A DNA stretch of 64,000 bases from SABI01 sp963663665. GTDB lineage: Bacteria > Spirochaetota > Spirochaetia > Sphaerochaetales > Sphaerochaetaceae. Both the position numbers and the translations under genes were made by a program. The notes under the pieces were generated by a model that had not been told where the DNA came from, made no database searches, and worked only from the letters and a program-made list of their open reading frames with translations. Shown here piece after piece: positions 16,958 to 25,424 of this stretch (the first letter of the stretch is position 1; every line of letters begins with the position of its first letter). The stretch covers positions 62,001 to 126,000 of the forward strand of contig CAXXKP010000006.1 in assembly GCA_963663665.2 (NCBI GenBank), written 5' to 3'.

Positions 16958-18073
16958 ATGAGTTTGAGTTTACGATACGATAAAGTAGATAAAATATTCG
17001 ATAAAGATTCGCATCATGCAGTCCATGCATTAAGAGAAATCTCATTCTCTATAGAACCTGGAGAACTTTTTTGTCTTCTTGGCCCTTCCGGTTGTGGAAA
17101 GACTACTTTGTTACGTAGTACAGCAGGTTTAGAATCAATCACAGGCGGTTCTATCTACTATGGAGATAAAGATGTCACCACAATACCTCCTTTTAGAAGG
17201 AACATTGGTATGGTATTTCAAAGCTTTGCTTTGTATCCCCATATGAATGTTTTTGAAAATGTAGCCTATGGATTAAGAGTTCGCAAAGTCGATAAAAGTA
17301 TCGTAAAAAATAAAGTAACCCAGATTATGGAACTTGTGGGATTGGAAGACGTATTAAAACGGAACCCGCCGCCTTCTTCACTTTCTGGTGGGCAACAACA
17401 ACGCGTTGCTATCGCTAGAGCTCTTGTATATGACCCTGATATTCTCTTACTTGATGAACCACTAGCAAATTTAGATGCAAAACTAAGACGCTATATGAGA
17501 GCCGAAATCAGAAGAATTCAAAAAGCAACTAATATTACAACAATCTTTGTTACCCATGACCAAGAAGAAGCAATGGCTGTAGGTGATAGACTTGCAGTTT
17601 TAAGGGACGGAGTAGTGGAACAAATAGGATCATCAGATGATTTATATAATTTCCCTCAAAATCCTTTTGTTGCAAACTTTATTGGAAAGATGAATTTCTT
17701 TAATGCTAAAATTGTCGCTCTAAGTGGTGACATGATAGATGTCACTCTTTCTAATAATCTCTCTTTCTCTCTCTCTTCAACTCAATATAGGTCTTCTAGT
17801 TCTCTTTCCATTGGGGATGAAGTGCTCATTGCAGCAAGACCAGAATATCTTAGTGTAGAAAAAGAGAGTAAAAAACCTCATATCGATGGAGAAGTAACAA
17901 TTATTCAACACCTTGGTCATATAGTTCGTTATGAAGTGAAGGTTTCTTCTTCTCATACTGAGAAAACCCTTGAAATTGATATGGAAGGACGCGTTAGTAG
18001 AATAAACGAAAAAGATATTATTCATATCTGTTTTAATATTCCTCGTCTCACAATCTATAAGAAGGATCGATAG
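16958..18073 (+). CDS. ABC transporter ATP-binding protein, second AfuABC-like system
   Basis: A 371-residue ATPase of the MalK/FbpC/PotA group. Walker A is GPSGCGKTTLLRS, the signature is LSGGQQQRVAIARA, Walker B is DILLLDEPLANLDAKLR and the switch is FVTHDQEEAM. A TOBE-type C-terminal domain occupies about residues 245-371. The ATG at 16958 is preceded by AGGAG. The stop lies two bases before the permease start. It energises uptake by the binding protein and permease on either side. It is closely similar in plan to the ATPase at 10650-11714, so the two systems are paralogues. Confidence 0.94.
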   Translation: MSLSLRYDKVDKIFDKDSHHAVHALREISFSIEPGELFCLLGPSGCGKTTLLRSTAGLESITGGSIYYGDKDVTTIPPFRRNIGMVFQSFALYPHMNVFENVAYGLRVRKVDKSIVKNKVTQIMELVGLEDVLKRNPPPSSLSGGQQQRVAIARALVYDPDILLLDEPLANLDAKLRRYMRAEIRRIQKATNITTIFVTHDQEEAMAVGDRLAVLRDGVVEQIGSSDDLYNFPQNPFVANFIGKMNFFNAKIVALSGDMIDVTLSNNLSFSLSSTQYRSSSSLSIGDEVLIAARPEYLSVEKESKKPHIDGEVTIIQHLGHIVRYEVKVSSSHTEKTLEIDMEGRVSRINEKDIIHICFNIPRLTIYKKDR

Positions 18074-18075
18074 AT

Positions 18076-19803
18076 ATGGGTAAGATGAAGAGTAATGAAA
18101 CAAGATCGATAAAAACGAAGGCTTTTTTACAAAAAGACTTTACTCCATATTTAGTATTTTTTATTCCTCTCACTTTCTTGGTAATTTTCTTATTCTGGCC
18201 ACTAATTACCACCTTTTTGAGGGCATTTATGGGAGCCGGTGCTAAACTTAGTTTTAGTAATCTTGGTTTTGATAATTTCTCTAAATTTTTTACGAGTCAC
18301 TTATACCAAAAAAGTTTAAAGAACTCATTTGTATTAAGCTTCTCTGTGGTTTTTTTCTCAATTTTAATTGGTGTCCCTATGGGATATATTGTAGCAAGAG
18401 TACAAATACCTGGAAAAAAACTTCTTTTATCTCTTGGAATTTTGCCTGTTATTATGCCATCCTTCGTAGGAGCTTTTTCTTGGATAATCCTTATGGGAAG
18501 GCAGGGTGTAGCAAGGCATTTCTTAAATATTATGCTCAATCCTATAGGAGTCACAATTCCTTCAATTTACGGAATGTTTGGGATGATTTTCACGATGACT
18601 CTCATCTACTATCCTTTTGTCTTTTTATTGAGTTATAGTTCATTCTCCTCAGCTAATCCACTTCTCGAAGAGGCTGCAATGCTGATGGGAGCCGGGAAAT
18701 GGAGAATCTTCTGGACAATTACGTTCCCACTTATTCTCCCTAGTTTAGGGGCAGCTTCTTTATTAGTATTTATTCGAGCTATCGGAAGTTTTGGAATTCC
18801 CGCAATTATTGGAGGAGAGGAGTATGTTTTACCAACTCTCATCTATTTTAGAGTCAACGGATTTTGGGATCTTAACGGAGCTGCCGCAATAGCTGTAGTG
18901 AATGTAGTAATAACTGGTGCTGTTCTAATCTTCCAAAAGTATGTGGTAAATAAGAGAAAGTATGAAACTATTAGCGCCTCTCGTTCTAGCCAGAAATTAT
19001 ATAATCACGTTGGAGTAAGAATTTTTGGAAGTATTTTTTGTATCATAATTCTTATAGTCTCTTTAGCTCCTCAAATCACCATTATTGTTATGTCTTTCTT
19101 TGAAAAATGGCAGGGCTTATACCCAGAAGGGTTTACTTTAGCTAATTACATCAAAATTCCTTCTGCTTCGAGAACAGAATTAGGGAACTCTCTCTACTTA
19201 AGTACGATAGCAACCCTATTCACTGCTGTTCTTGGAAGCATCATGGCCTATATTACAGAGAGAAGGAAACCAAAGGGTTCTGCTATCTTAGATTTAGCAA
19301 TTATGGCGCCTTTTGTCCTTCCTGGCACTGTTGTCTCTGTGGCTCTTCTTTCTGCGTTTAGTGGGAATGCAATTATTCCATTAGGAGGAACTTTTACTAT
19401 TATCGTTATTTCCTATATGATTAGAAGAACCCCTTACGTCTACAGATCTGTAGTAGCATCACTTACACAATTAGATGCGACACTGGAAGAATCATCTACT
19501 ATTGCTGGAGCTCCTTGGCTTTATACCTTCAGACGAGTAAGTCTACCCTTAATACTTCCAGGAATTATCAGCGGATCAATTCTCACCTTCTCAACACTCT
19601 TACAAGAATTAAGTACTACGATTTTACTTTATGGAGCAAAAACTCGTACTGTTCCTATTCAAATCTATACAGCTGTTGCTGATGGAAAAATGGGAGAAGC
19701 GAGTGCACTTTCAGTTGTCTTACTCGTGGTAGTATTCATCATTGTTTATGCAATGAATTCATTCCAAGGAAATAAGATGATTAACAGTTTCAAGCTTGGA
19801 TAA
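18076..19803 (+). CDS. ABC transporter permease, two fused domains, second AfuABC-like system
   Basis: A 575-residue membrane protein with about 12 helices in two BPD_transp_1 halves. The two EAA loops are EEAAMLMGAGKWRIFWTITF and EESSTIAGAPWLYTFRRVSL. The start at 18076 has AAGGA about eight bases upstream. The duplicated plan matches FbpB/AfuB and the permease at 8983-10653, but unlike that operon no phosphatase gene follows. Transcription ends at the strong hairpin at 19818-19856. Confidence 0.92.
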   Translation: MGKMKSNETRSIKTKAFLQKDFTPYLVFFIPLTFLVIFLFWPLITTFLRAFMGAGAKLSFSNLGFDNFSKFFTSHLYQKSLKNSFVLSFSVVFFSILIGVPMGYIVARVQIPGKKLLLSLGILPVIMPSFVGAFSWIILMGRQGVARHFLNIMLNPIGVTIPSIYGMFGMIFTMTLIYYPFVFLLSYSSFSSANPLLEEAAMLMGAGKWRIFWTITFPLILPSLGAASLLVFIRAIGSFGIPAIIGGEEYVLPTLIYFRVNGFWDLNGAAAIAVVNVVITGAVLIFQKYVVNKRKYETISASRSSQKLYNHVGVRIFGSIFCIIILIVSLAPQITIIVMSFFEKWQGLYPEGFTLANYIKIPSASRTELGNSLYLSTIATLFTAVLGSIMAYITERRKPKGSAILDLAIMAPFVLPGTVVSVALLSAFSGNAIIPLGGTFTIIVISYMIRRTPYVYRSVVASLTQLDATLEESSTIAGAPWLYTFRRVSLPLILPGIISGSILTFSTLLQELSTTILLYGAKTRTVPIQIYTAVADGKMGEASALSVVLLVVVFIIVYAMNSFQGNKMINSFKLG

Positions 19804-19817
19804 AAACACTCACGTTT

Positions 19818-19856
19818 AAAAAAACCTTCAGGAGTATTTTTCTTGAAGGTTTTTTT
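19818..19856. terminator. Bidirectional rho-independent terminator
   Basis: A 13-pair stem made of an A-run plus CCTTCA against TGAAGG plus a T-run, with a 13-base loop. T-runs on both strands suit termination of both convergent genes, the permease on the plus strand and the PP2C-like gene on the minus strand. Confidence 0.9.
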
Positions 19857-19867
19857 ATCTATCAGAT

Positions 19868-20698
19868 TTAAATATTGAATCTTACATAGGCTCTGTCATC
19901 ATACGATGTGTTTCCCTTGATGAGACCTTTAGTACTTTTATACTCTCGGTAACAAAGAGGATCACGTTTGAGAATAGAAGAAAGATGCGATTCACTCTCT
20001 TTAAGGGTGGAAAACAGTTTTGGATACCCATCGCTCGCAAGGACTATCTCTTTGGCCTCTTTAGGTAATGGAACTACTTTTATATGATTTTCTTTAATTG
20101 GATAAATACCATCTAAAACATAGTAAGTATATTCCGACTCGTATGATGAATTTTGAAGGTATGCTTGTTTCTTCAATAAAGGGACAATATATTCTCTTGC
20201 GATATCACGTTCTTGAATATTTTCTATCGTTACCCCTTTTGAGAGTTCAACATTAATCATCAGACTTCTTAGATTAGCTAGGACAGTGTCAATTTCTTTC
20301 TGGAATTGGATGTGTTCCCCATCTACTAAAGCTATACAATCCCCAATAAACCAGAGTTCTTTATAGAAATTACTATAAATAACACAACTAGCAGTGCAGC
20401 GATGGGAGGGGGTCTCTTTTGTCTGCTCTAGAATTCCTAGTTTTTCATAAAAAAATCTAAATGAATCGTTTATCGCATTAAATGCGTCAAGGGCTTTTAT
20501 TTCAGGTGGTAATGATTCAATTGTCTTCATAGCAAGATCTCTAGCAACTCTCCCAGGATTTTCATTATTATACTTCATCCCACTTTTATTAGTCGCGCCA
20601 TCAATCACCGCAATAAAATTGTCATTACAAACGATGCCATCTTCGCAAGCTAATACATCATTTCCTTTAGGCTCTAGATAGCGCTCAATTATATGCAT
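19868..20698 (-). CDS. PP2C-like phosphatase domain protein
   Basis: A 276-residue cytoplasmic protein with the strand order of PPM/PP2C metal-dependent phosphatases: FIAVIDGATNKSG near residue 28 (metal Asp), CTASCVIYS, LWFIGDC (GDS-like), EIVLASDGYPKLFSTL (the SDG motif) and a terminal SYDDRAYVRF (DDxT-like). The ATG at 20698 has AAGGAG. No kinase partner, sensor domain or membrane segment is present. It lies between the second AfuABC-like operon and a DeoR regulator and is divergent from the latter. It could act on a phosphoprotein or, unusually, a small phosphate ester; the context does not decide. Confidence 0.75.
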   Translation of the reverse strand: MHIIERYLEPKGNDVLACEDGIVCNDNFIAVIDGATNKSGMKYNNENPGRVARDLAMKTIESLPPEIKALDAFNAINDSFRFFYEKLGILEQTKETPSHRCTASCVIYSNFYKELWFIGDCIALVDGEHIQFQKEIDTVLANLRSLMINVELSKGVTIENIQERDIAREYIVPLLKKQAYLQNSSYESEYTYYVLDGIYPIKENHIKVVPLPKEAKEIVLASDGYPKLFSTLKESESHLSSILKRDPLCYREYKSTKGLIKGNTSYDDRAYVRFNI

Positions 20699-20785
20699 CG
20701 TAATATGCTCCTTGATGTGTGTTCTTGATTTATCATTTCATCTCATTATACACAAAAAAGAAAAATAAGGAAAGTAAAAAAAGGT

Positions 20786-20835
20786 AATAGTCATAGACTA
20801 TTCGTAATTATTCTTGTATGATGAAGACAATAGTC
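20786..20835. promoter_or_regulatory. Dyad and repeated half-site between PP2C-like and DeoR genes
   Basis: AATAGTC-ATA-GACTATT (20786-20802) is a perfect 7-bp dyad, and the half-site AATAGTC recurs at 20829-20835. The position between divergent genes fits an operator for the adjacent DeoR protein. Confidence 0.5.
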
Positions 20836-20978
20836 ATTCTTTTATATGAAGCTAGAATATGAAGATGGGGAAAAGAAAACTATGATAAGGAAGTGCCTAT
20901 TGTACTTGTCTTAACCTCCTTAGCAGTATACTCTTGTTAAATAAAGAATAAAATAATGACTTAGAGCAGGTAGTGTAA

Positions 20979-21740
20979 ATGAACGCAGTAAAGAGAAAAA
21001 TTAAGATATTAGATGTACTAAAAGAGAAAGAATCAATTGATGTAGAAACTCTCACCACTCTTTTTGGCATTTCAAAAGTAACTGCTCGTGGGGATCTTGA
21101 TGATTTGCACAAAAAAGGGCTTGTAATTAGAACTCATGGGGGAGCAATGCTCCCAGAGAATTTAAATTTAGTTAGAGTTCTTTCAAATACCTTAAAAGAG
21201 CATGAGAACGAGAAGTATGCAATATGCAAAGAAGCACTTTCGTTTATTCACCCAGATATGAATATTATTATAGATTCTGGAAGTACTACTATCCATTTAG
21301 CAAAATTAGTGCATTCAATCCCTCTTAGTGTGATTACTAATAGTGTTTTAGTTTTAACCGAACTGATGAATAGTGAGCAGGTAGAACTCTTTGTAGCAGG
21401 CGGTGTATTACGTAAAGCATCTCTTTCTCTCATGGGAGATCCATCTAGTTACTTTTTTAGCCAAATTCACGCTGATGTGCTCTTTTTAGGCTCCTCTGGA
21501 TTTTCAATTGATAAAGGAGTGAGTTGTACTAATATTATTGAAGCTCAAACAAAAAAACAAATGATTGAGCATGCCTCTAAGGTGGTACTTCTTGCTGACT
21601 CATCAAAATTAGAAAAAATGTTTATAGCTCATGTATGTGATTGGGAAAAAATAGATTATTTCATCACTGATAGTATGAGCGAAGAGAACAAACGTATATT
21701 AGAACAACGTGGAGTATCCATAATCATTGCTCATAAATAA
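20979..21740 (+). CDS. DeoR-family transcriptional regulator
   Basis: A 253-residue DeoR/GlpR-type repressor. The N-terminal winged helix includes DVETLTTLFGISKVTARGDL followed by the family THGGA motif. The C-terminal DeoRC sensor domain has IIDSGSTTIHLAKL, LFVAGGVLRKASLSLMGD and VVLLADSSKLEKM, a phosphosugar-binding fold. It lies 23 bases before the epimerase/ceramidase-like gene and should be cotranscribed with it. The effector is probably a sugar phosphate. The dyad at 20786-20835 is a candidate operator. Confidence 0.92.
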   Translation: MNAVKRKIKILDVLKEKESIDVETLTTLFGISKVTARGDLDDLHKKGLVIRTHGGAMLPENLNLVRVLSNTLKEHENEKYAICKEALSFIHPDMNIIIDSGSTTIHLAKLVHSIPLSVITNSVLVLTELMNSEQVELFVAGGVLRKASLSLMGDPSSYFFSQIHADVLFLGSSGFSIDKGVSCTNIIEAQTKKQMIEHASKVVLLADSSKLEKMFIAHVCDWEKIDYFITDSMSEENKRILEQRGVSIIIAHK

Positions 21741-21763
21741 ACAAATAGTAGGGGAAGATATAG

Positions 21764-24457
21764 ATGATTGATGATACTAACAACTCTGCTACACGTATTC
21801 TCAATCAATTAGATACTTTAAAAAAGATTATTGATAATACGATCTATACCATCCTCACAAGAGGTGAGAGCCATCCAGATTATGGTTGGATTGATCTAAA
21901 AATAGATGCGATCACTGGCGAAAACCAATTCTCGAGTAATGGAGTGAAAAACAGCTCTCATATCTATAGCTGGATACAAGGAAGAGGATTAGAGGCTCTC
22001 TCATTACATGCTCTTTGGTATAAAAAGTTTAACGGAATAGCTACTCCTCTTATTGAGAAAATTACTGCAGTTGCGCAAAGAGTAGCATCTCTCCTCGACC
22101 AAGAAAAAAGTGAGCATAAAGGACATCTTTATTTTTTAATGGACCAATTTCCACAAGATAATACTCATTTCACGATGAGTGATTTATTTGTTTCTCGTGG
22201 TCTTTTTGCCTGTTCAACTCTTTTAGATTCTAATAGGGAAAATAAAGAAGCAGTTCAATATCTTCTTGATACAATAGGAGCTGTAGTAGAAGGATCTTTT
22301 TATAATGATCAAATCTCATTTGACAATCATCTATTGCCATCTAATGATAACGTCTCCTACTCCTATGCTCCTCATATGTTAGCTCTTGGAGGAGTGAATC
22401 TTCTCATGAAGTATGAGCATAGTGAAAAAGGGCCAATTCTAGCTAAAAATCTCATTAATTATATTATTAAAAATCACATGAGTCGTATGAGTCATCTCCC
22501 GGATGGAATTCTCGTGGAATCTCTTGATCAAAAGATGAACCCCTTTGTTGATAAAGAAAATCACATAGTATTAGACCCAGGTCATGCATTAGAGTGTGTA
22601 GGTCTTATCAGTGAGGTTTTAATTTCTTATAGAAGTGAATATGATATTTCTACAGATGAAGATGAGTGGATTTCATCTATTGAATCACTTCTCCCTACTA
22701 TATTCAAAGCAAACTTTGATATCGGATTTATTAAAGGAATTGGATTTTATAAGAATATTGATGCTATTTCTCTTACTCCAATAAAAGCATATGCTCCATG
22801 GTGGTCAATCCCTGAGGCAATGAGAGCACTCTCCTTATTACAAAAAATTGGAGGCAAGGAGAGTTGGAGTGAGGAAACTTTTTCTACATTTTCACAGTTA
22901 CTCTCTATCTTCGTCACACGGTATGTCGAACCTTCTCAAATACTAATTGCTCTACAAACAATTGACCCATCAGGAGCCCCTATTCCAGTAATCCCTGCTA
23001 CACCCGATTTAGATCCAGGGTACCACACTGGTCTCTCTTTTATTGCTTGTTATGATGCTTTAGCTCTTCAGCTTCCAATAATGTACAAACATATTGAAGT
23101 TGATATAACACCAACCCAGAAAACGTACATATCAGGTCACGTTGCGCGTCGTGGTCTATATACAGAAATTATAGACTCTCTTCATGGACGAATTGCCTAT
23201 TTTAGAACAGCATATGTAACGTGTATTCTTGTAAACTGTGATGTTCTGGAATTTTCGCAACAAGTGGCTTTGCACATAAAAGAAAAATTATCCCATGTTT
23301 TCAATATCGAAATCCGAAATATCCTATTGAGTGCAACTCATACCCACACCGCCCCTCCTATAATAACTCTCGGGTCGCTCCAAGAGGATAAAGAATATAT
23401 TTTATTTCTTAGCAATAAGATGAATGAAGGAGCAAAACTCCTTTCACAAAAGAGCACTTTCCCCATTACTACAAAATCGTTCTCTTTCACCTCTTCTATT
23501 GGGATAAACAGGCGATGGTGGGATGAAATTGAGAAAAAAACAATAATGAAACCAAACCCTTGTGGGTCTTATGATAACGAAATACATGTAGTGGCACTAC
23601 TCGATTGTACAGATTCTATTGTTTCATTATTCGTGAATACAGCCGTCCACCCTACCACACTAGGAGTATCAATAAAAGGAATTTCAGCTGACTACCCAGG
23701 ACGTATTCAATCACATCTTCAATTGTATTATGGGAAAGAGGTCGTAGTAATTCCATTTACCGGCTCATGTGGTGATGTGAGACCTAACATAGTAGACTCA
23801 ACAGGTAGTTCTTTCCGAGAAGGACTAGTTGAAGATATAGATAATATAGGTAAGACTATCGCAGTCTCCATTATAAAAAGAATACAAAAAGGATTTATTA
23901 AAGGAAAAGAACAAAATAATTCCATAACTCTATCACATATTTCTGTCACACTCCCTTTCTCTTCGGTTCCAACTCGTGAGGAATTAACTTCATTCCTACA
24001 TAAAAACCAAAAGGTCTTAGAGGTAGCAAAAGAAAAAGAAAAATCCTTAGATAGTTTTTCAAAATCACACAACAACCCGTTGTGGGCTGTTGAAATTGAA
24101 AAAGAATGGGCAACTTCACTTTTAGAAGAAAAGGAATTAGAGTCATCCATTGATGCAAACCTTTCAATATTAAGCCTTGGAGACCAATGTATTCTCATTA
24201 CTATTCCTGGGGAGTTGTTTAGCAGTGTAGGGAAAAAGATCAAAGAAGCCTTCCCTCATAAAAAGCTTTTAATTGCATGTTATAGTGGAGGTTCTGTGGG
24301 ATATATCCCATCTAAAGAATCATTCAAGGAAGGTGGATATGAAGTTGATGAGGCATTTAAGTTCTATCACCACCCAGGACCTTTTAAAGAAACTGTTGAA
24401 TCAATACTACTCGATAAAATTGCTTCGCTCATGAGAGAGAATGCTTTACAATCCTAA
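21764..24457 (+). CDS. Fusion of N-acylglucosamine-2-epimerase-like barrel and neutral-ceramidase-like domain
   Basis: A single 897-residue frame with no signal peptide. Residues 1-435 resemble the (alpha/alpha)6 barrel of the AGE family, with SWIQGRGLEAL (69-79), DPGHALE (271-277, matching the catalytic PGHxxEW segment) and YAPWWSIPEAMRAL (343-356). Residues about 445-897 resemble the neutral/alkaline ceramidase N-terminal fold: THTHTAPP (525-532), AVHPTTLG (627-634), ISADYPGR (640-647) and GSCGDVRPN (667-675). In true ceramidases the last motif is GDVSPN with a nucleophilic Ser; here it is Arg, so ceramide cleavage is doubtful although metal-ligand His residues are kept. It is cotranscribed with a DeoR regulator. 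A cytoplasmic hydrolase/epimerase for an acylated amino sugar is a guess. Confidence 0.75.
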   Translation: MIDDTNNSATRILNQLDTLKKIIDNTIYTILTRGESHPDYGWIDLKIDAITGENQFSSNGVKNSSHIYSWIQGRGLEALSLHALWYKKFNGIATPLIEKITAVAQRVASLLDQEKSEHKGHLYFLMDQFPQDNTHFTMSDLFVSRGLFACSTLLDSNRENKEAVQYLLDTIGAVVEGSFYNDQISFDNHLLPSNDNVSYSYAPHMLALGGVNLLMKYEHSEKGPILAKNLINYIIKNHMSRMSHLPDGILVESLDQKMNPFVDKENHIVLDPGHALECVGLISEVLISYRSEYDISTDEDEWISSIESLLPTIFKANFDIGFIKGIGFYKNIDAISLTPIKAYAPWWSIPEAMRALSLLQKIGGKESWSEETFSTFSQLLSIFVTRYVEPSQILIALQTIDPSGAPIPVIPATPDLDPGYHTGLSFIACYDALALQLPIMYKHIEVDITPTQKTYISGHVARRGLYTEIIDSLHGRIAYFRTAYVTCILVNCDVLEFSQQVALHIKEKLSHVFNIEIRNILLSATHTHTAPPIITLGSLQEDKEYILFLSNKMNEGAKLLSQKSTFPITTKSFSFTSSIGINRRWWDEIEKKTIMKPNPCGSYDNEIHVVALLDCTDSIVSLFVNTAVHPTTLGVSIKGISADYPGRIQSHLQLYYGKEVVVIPFTGSCGDVRPNIVDSTGSSFREGLVEDIDNIGKTIAVSIIKRIQKGFIKGKEQNNSITLSHISVTLPFSSVPTREELTSFLHKNQKVLEVAKEKEKSLDSFSKSHNNPLWAVEIEKEWATSLLEEKELESSIDANLSILSLGDQCILITIPGELFSSVGKKIKEAFPHKKLLIACYSGGSVGYIPSKESFKEGGYEVDEAFKFYHHPGPFKETVESILLDKIASLMRENALQS

Positions 24458-24497
24458 AAAATACAACGAACTCATTACATAATAGACACCACTACCC

Positions 24498-25424
24498 TTA
24501 GCTATTTTTCTTGTTGTACCGTTTTCTATATTCTCTCGGTGACATATCTAATCGTTGTTTAAATATCCTATTACTGTGCGAAATGGTTGAGAAACCACTC
24601 AAGGTGGAGATCTTTGCAATAGGGTCATTTGTGGAGACTAACAGAGAACACATCCTTTCTATTCTTTTCTTGTTAAGATATTGAATAAAGGTCATATGGG
24701 TTAATTGTTTAAAAACATAACAGAAATAGGAAGTGGACAGATAAGCCTTCTCAGCAATTTCATCTATAGTGATATTGTGTGTATAGTTATTATCAATATA
24801 TTTTAAAGCTCTGGAAAGAGCCTCTAGGTGATGAGATGATAGCTGTGACTCATATTTTAGTACCACTTCCTGACTATAAATTCTTCCAAGATTGACTAAT
24901 AGATGTAAGACTAAAGCTTTTATGGCAAGGAGGTACCCCGGTTCCTTATTCGTGTATTCTTCCATCATTTCTGATAAAAGACTTTCAATTTTCCCTCTCA
25001 ATGACAAGGGAATATTCAATCGAGGTTTTACCTCTTTTTCACTGACTAAGAATGGTTCTATGTAGGCGAAATCTATAAAACTTTTAGCCATATCTATAGA
25101 GGTATTATCTGCCCATAAAAACTCTGGATTAAACTCAACTTCTACAATTTTGAAATGTATTTCTGGAAGAGCTTTGATAGTATGTGGAATGAACGGAGGA
25201 ATGACAAAGGCATCTCCTTCATTTACCATAAACTCAGTATCATTGATACTATGAACTACATTGCCAGAGGCAACATAGTTTATCTGTAGCATTTCATGAG
25301 TGTGTTTCCCTTTTGTCATTTGAGTATTGTCATAGGACCTAATAAAAAAAGGGAGATTTTCATTAAAATTATCACTCATCGTAAAAAGAGGAATCACTGA
25401 TTCTTTAATATGCAGTTCTTTCAT
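24498..25424 (-). CDS. AraC-family regulator with cupin sensor
   Basis: A 308-residue regulator. An N-terminal cupin (KGKHTHEMLQINYVASGNVV and GDAFVIPPFIPHTIKALPE) is followed by a C-terminal AraC domain with TIDEIAEKAYLSTSYFCYVF and AKISTLSGFSTISHSNRIFK. Its ATG overlaps the aminotransferase TGA (ATGA at 25421-25424), so it is coupled to that gene and probably controls it. A dyad AAATAGCT...AGCTATTT upstream of the aminotransferase promoter is a candidate binding site. The cupin would bind a small sugar-like effector. Confidence 0.92.
   Translation of the reverse strand: MKELHIKESVIPLFTMSDNFNENLPFFIRSYDNTQMTKGKHTHEMLQINYVASGNVVHSINDTEFMVNEGDAFVIPPFIPHTIKALPEIHFKIVEVEFNPEFLWADNTSIDMAKSFIDFAYIEPFLVSEKEVKPRLNIPLSLRGKIESLLSEMMEEYTNKEPGYLLAIKALVLHLLVNLGRIYSQEVVLKYESQLSSHHLEALSRALKYIDNNYTHNITIDEIAEKAYLSTSYFCYVFKQLTHMTFIQYLNKKRIERMCSLLVSTNDPIAKISTLSGFSTISHSNRIFKQRLDMSPREYRKRYNKKNS

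Noticed and set aside
23728..24243. A 171-codon minus-strand open frame
   Set aside because: Antisense shadow of the ceramidase-like domain; composition and lack of motifs do not support a gene.
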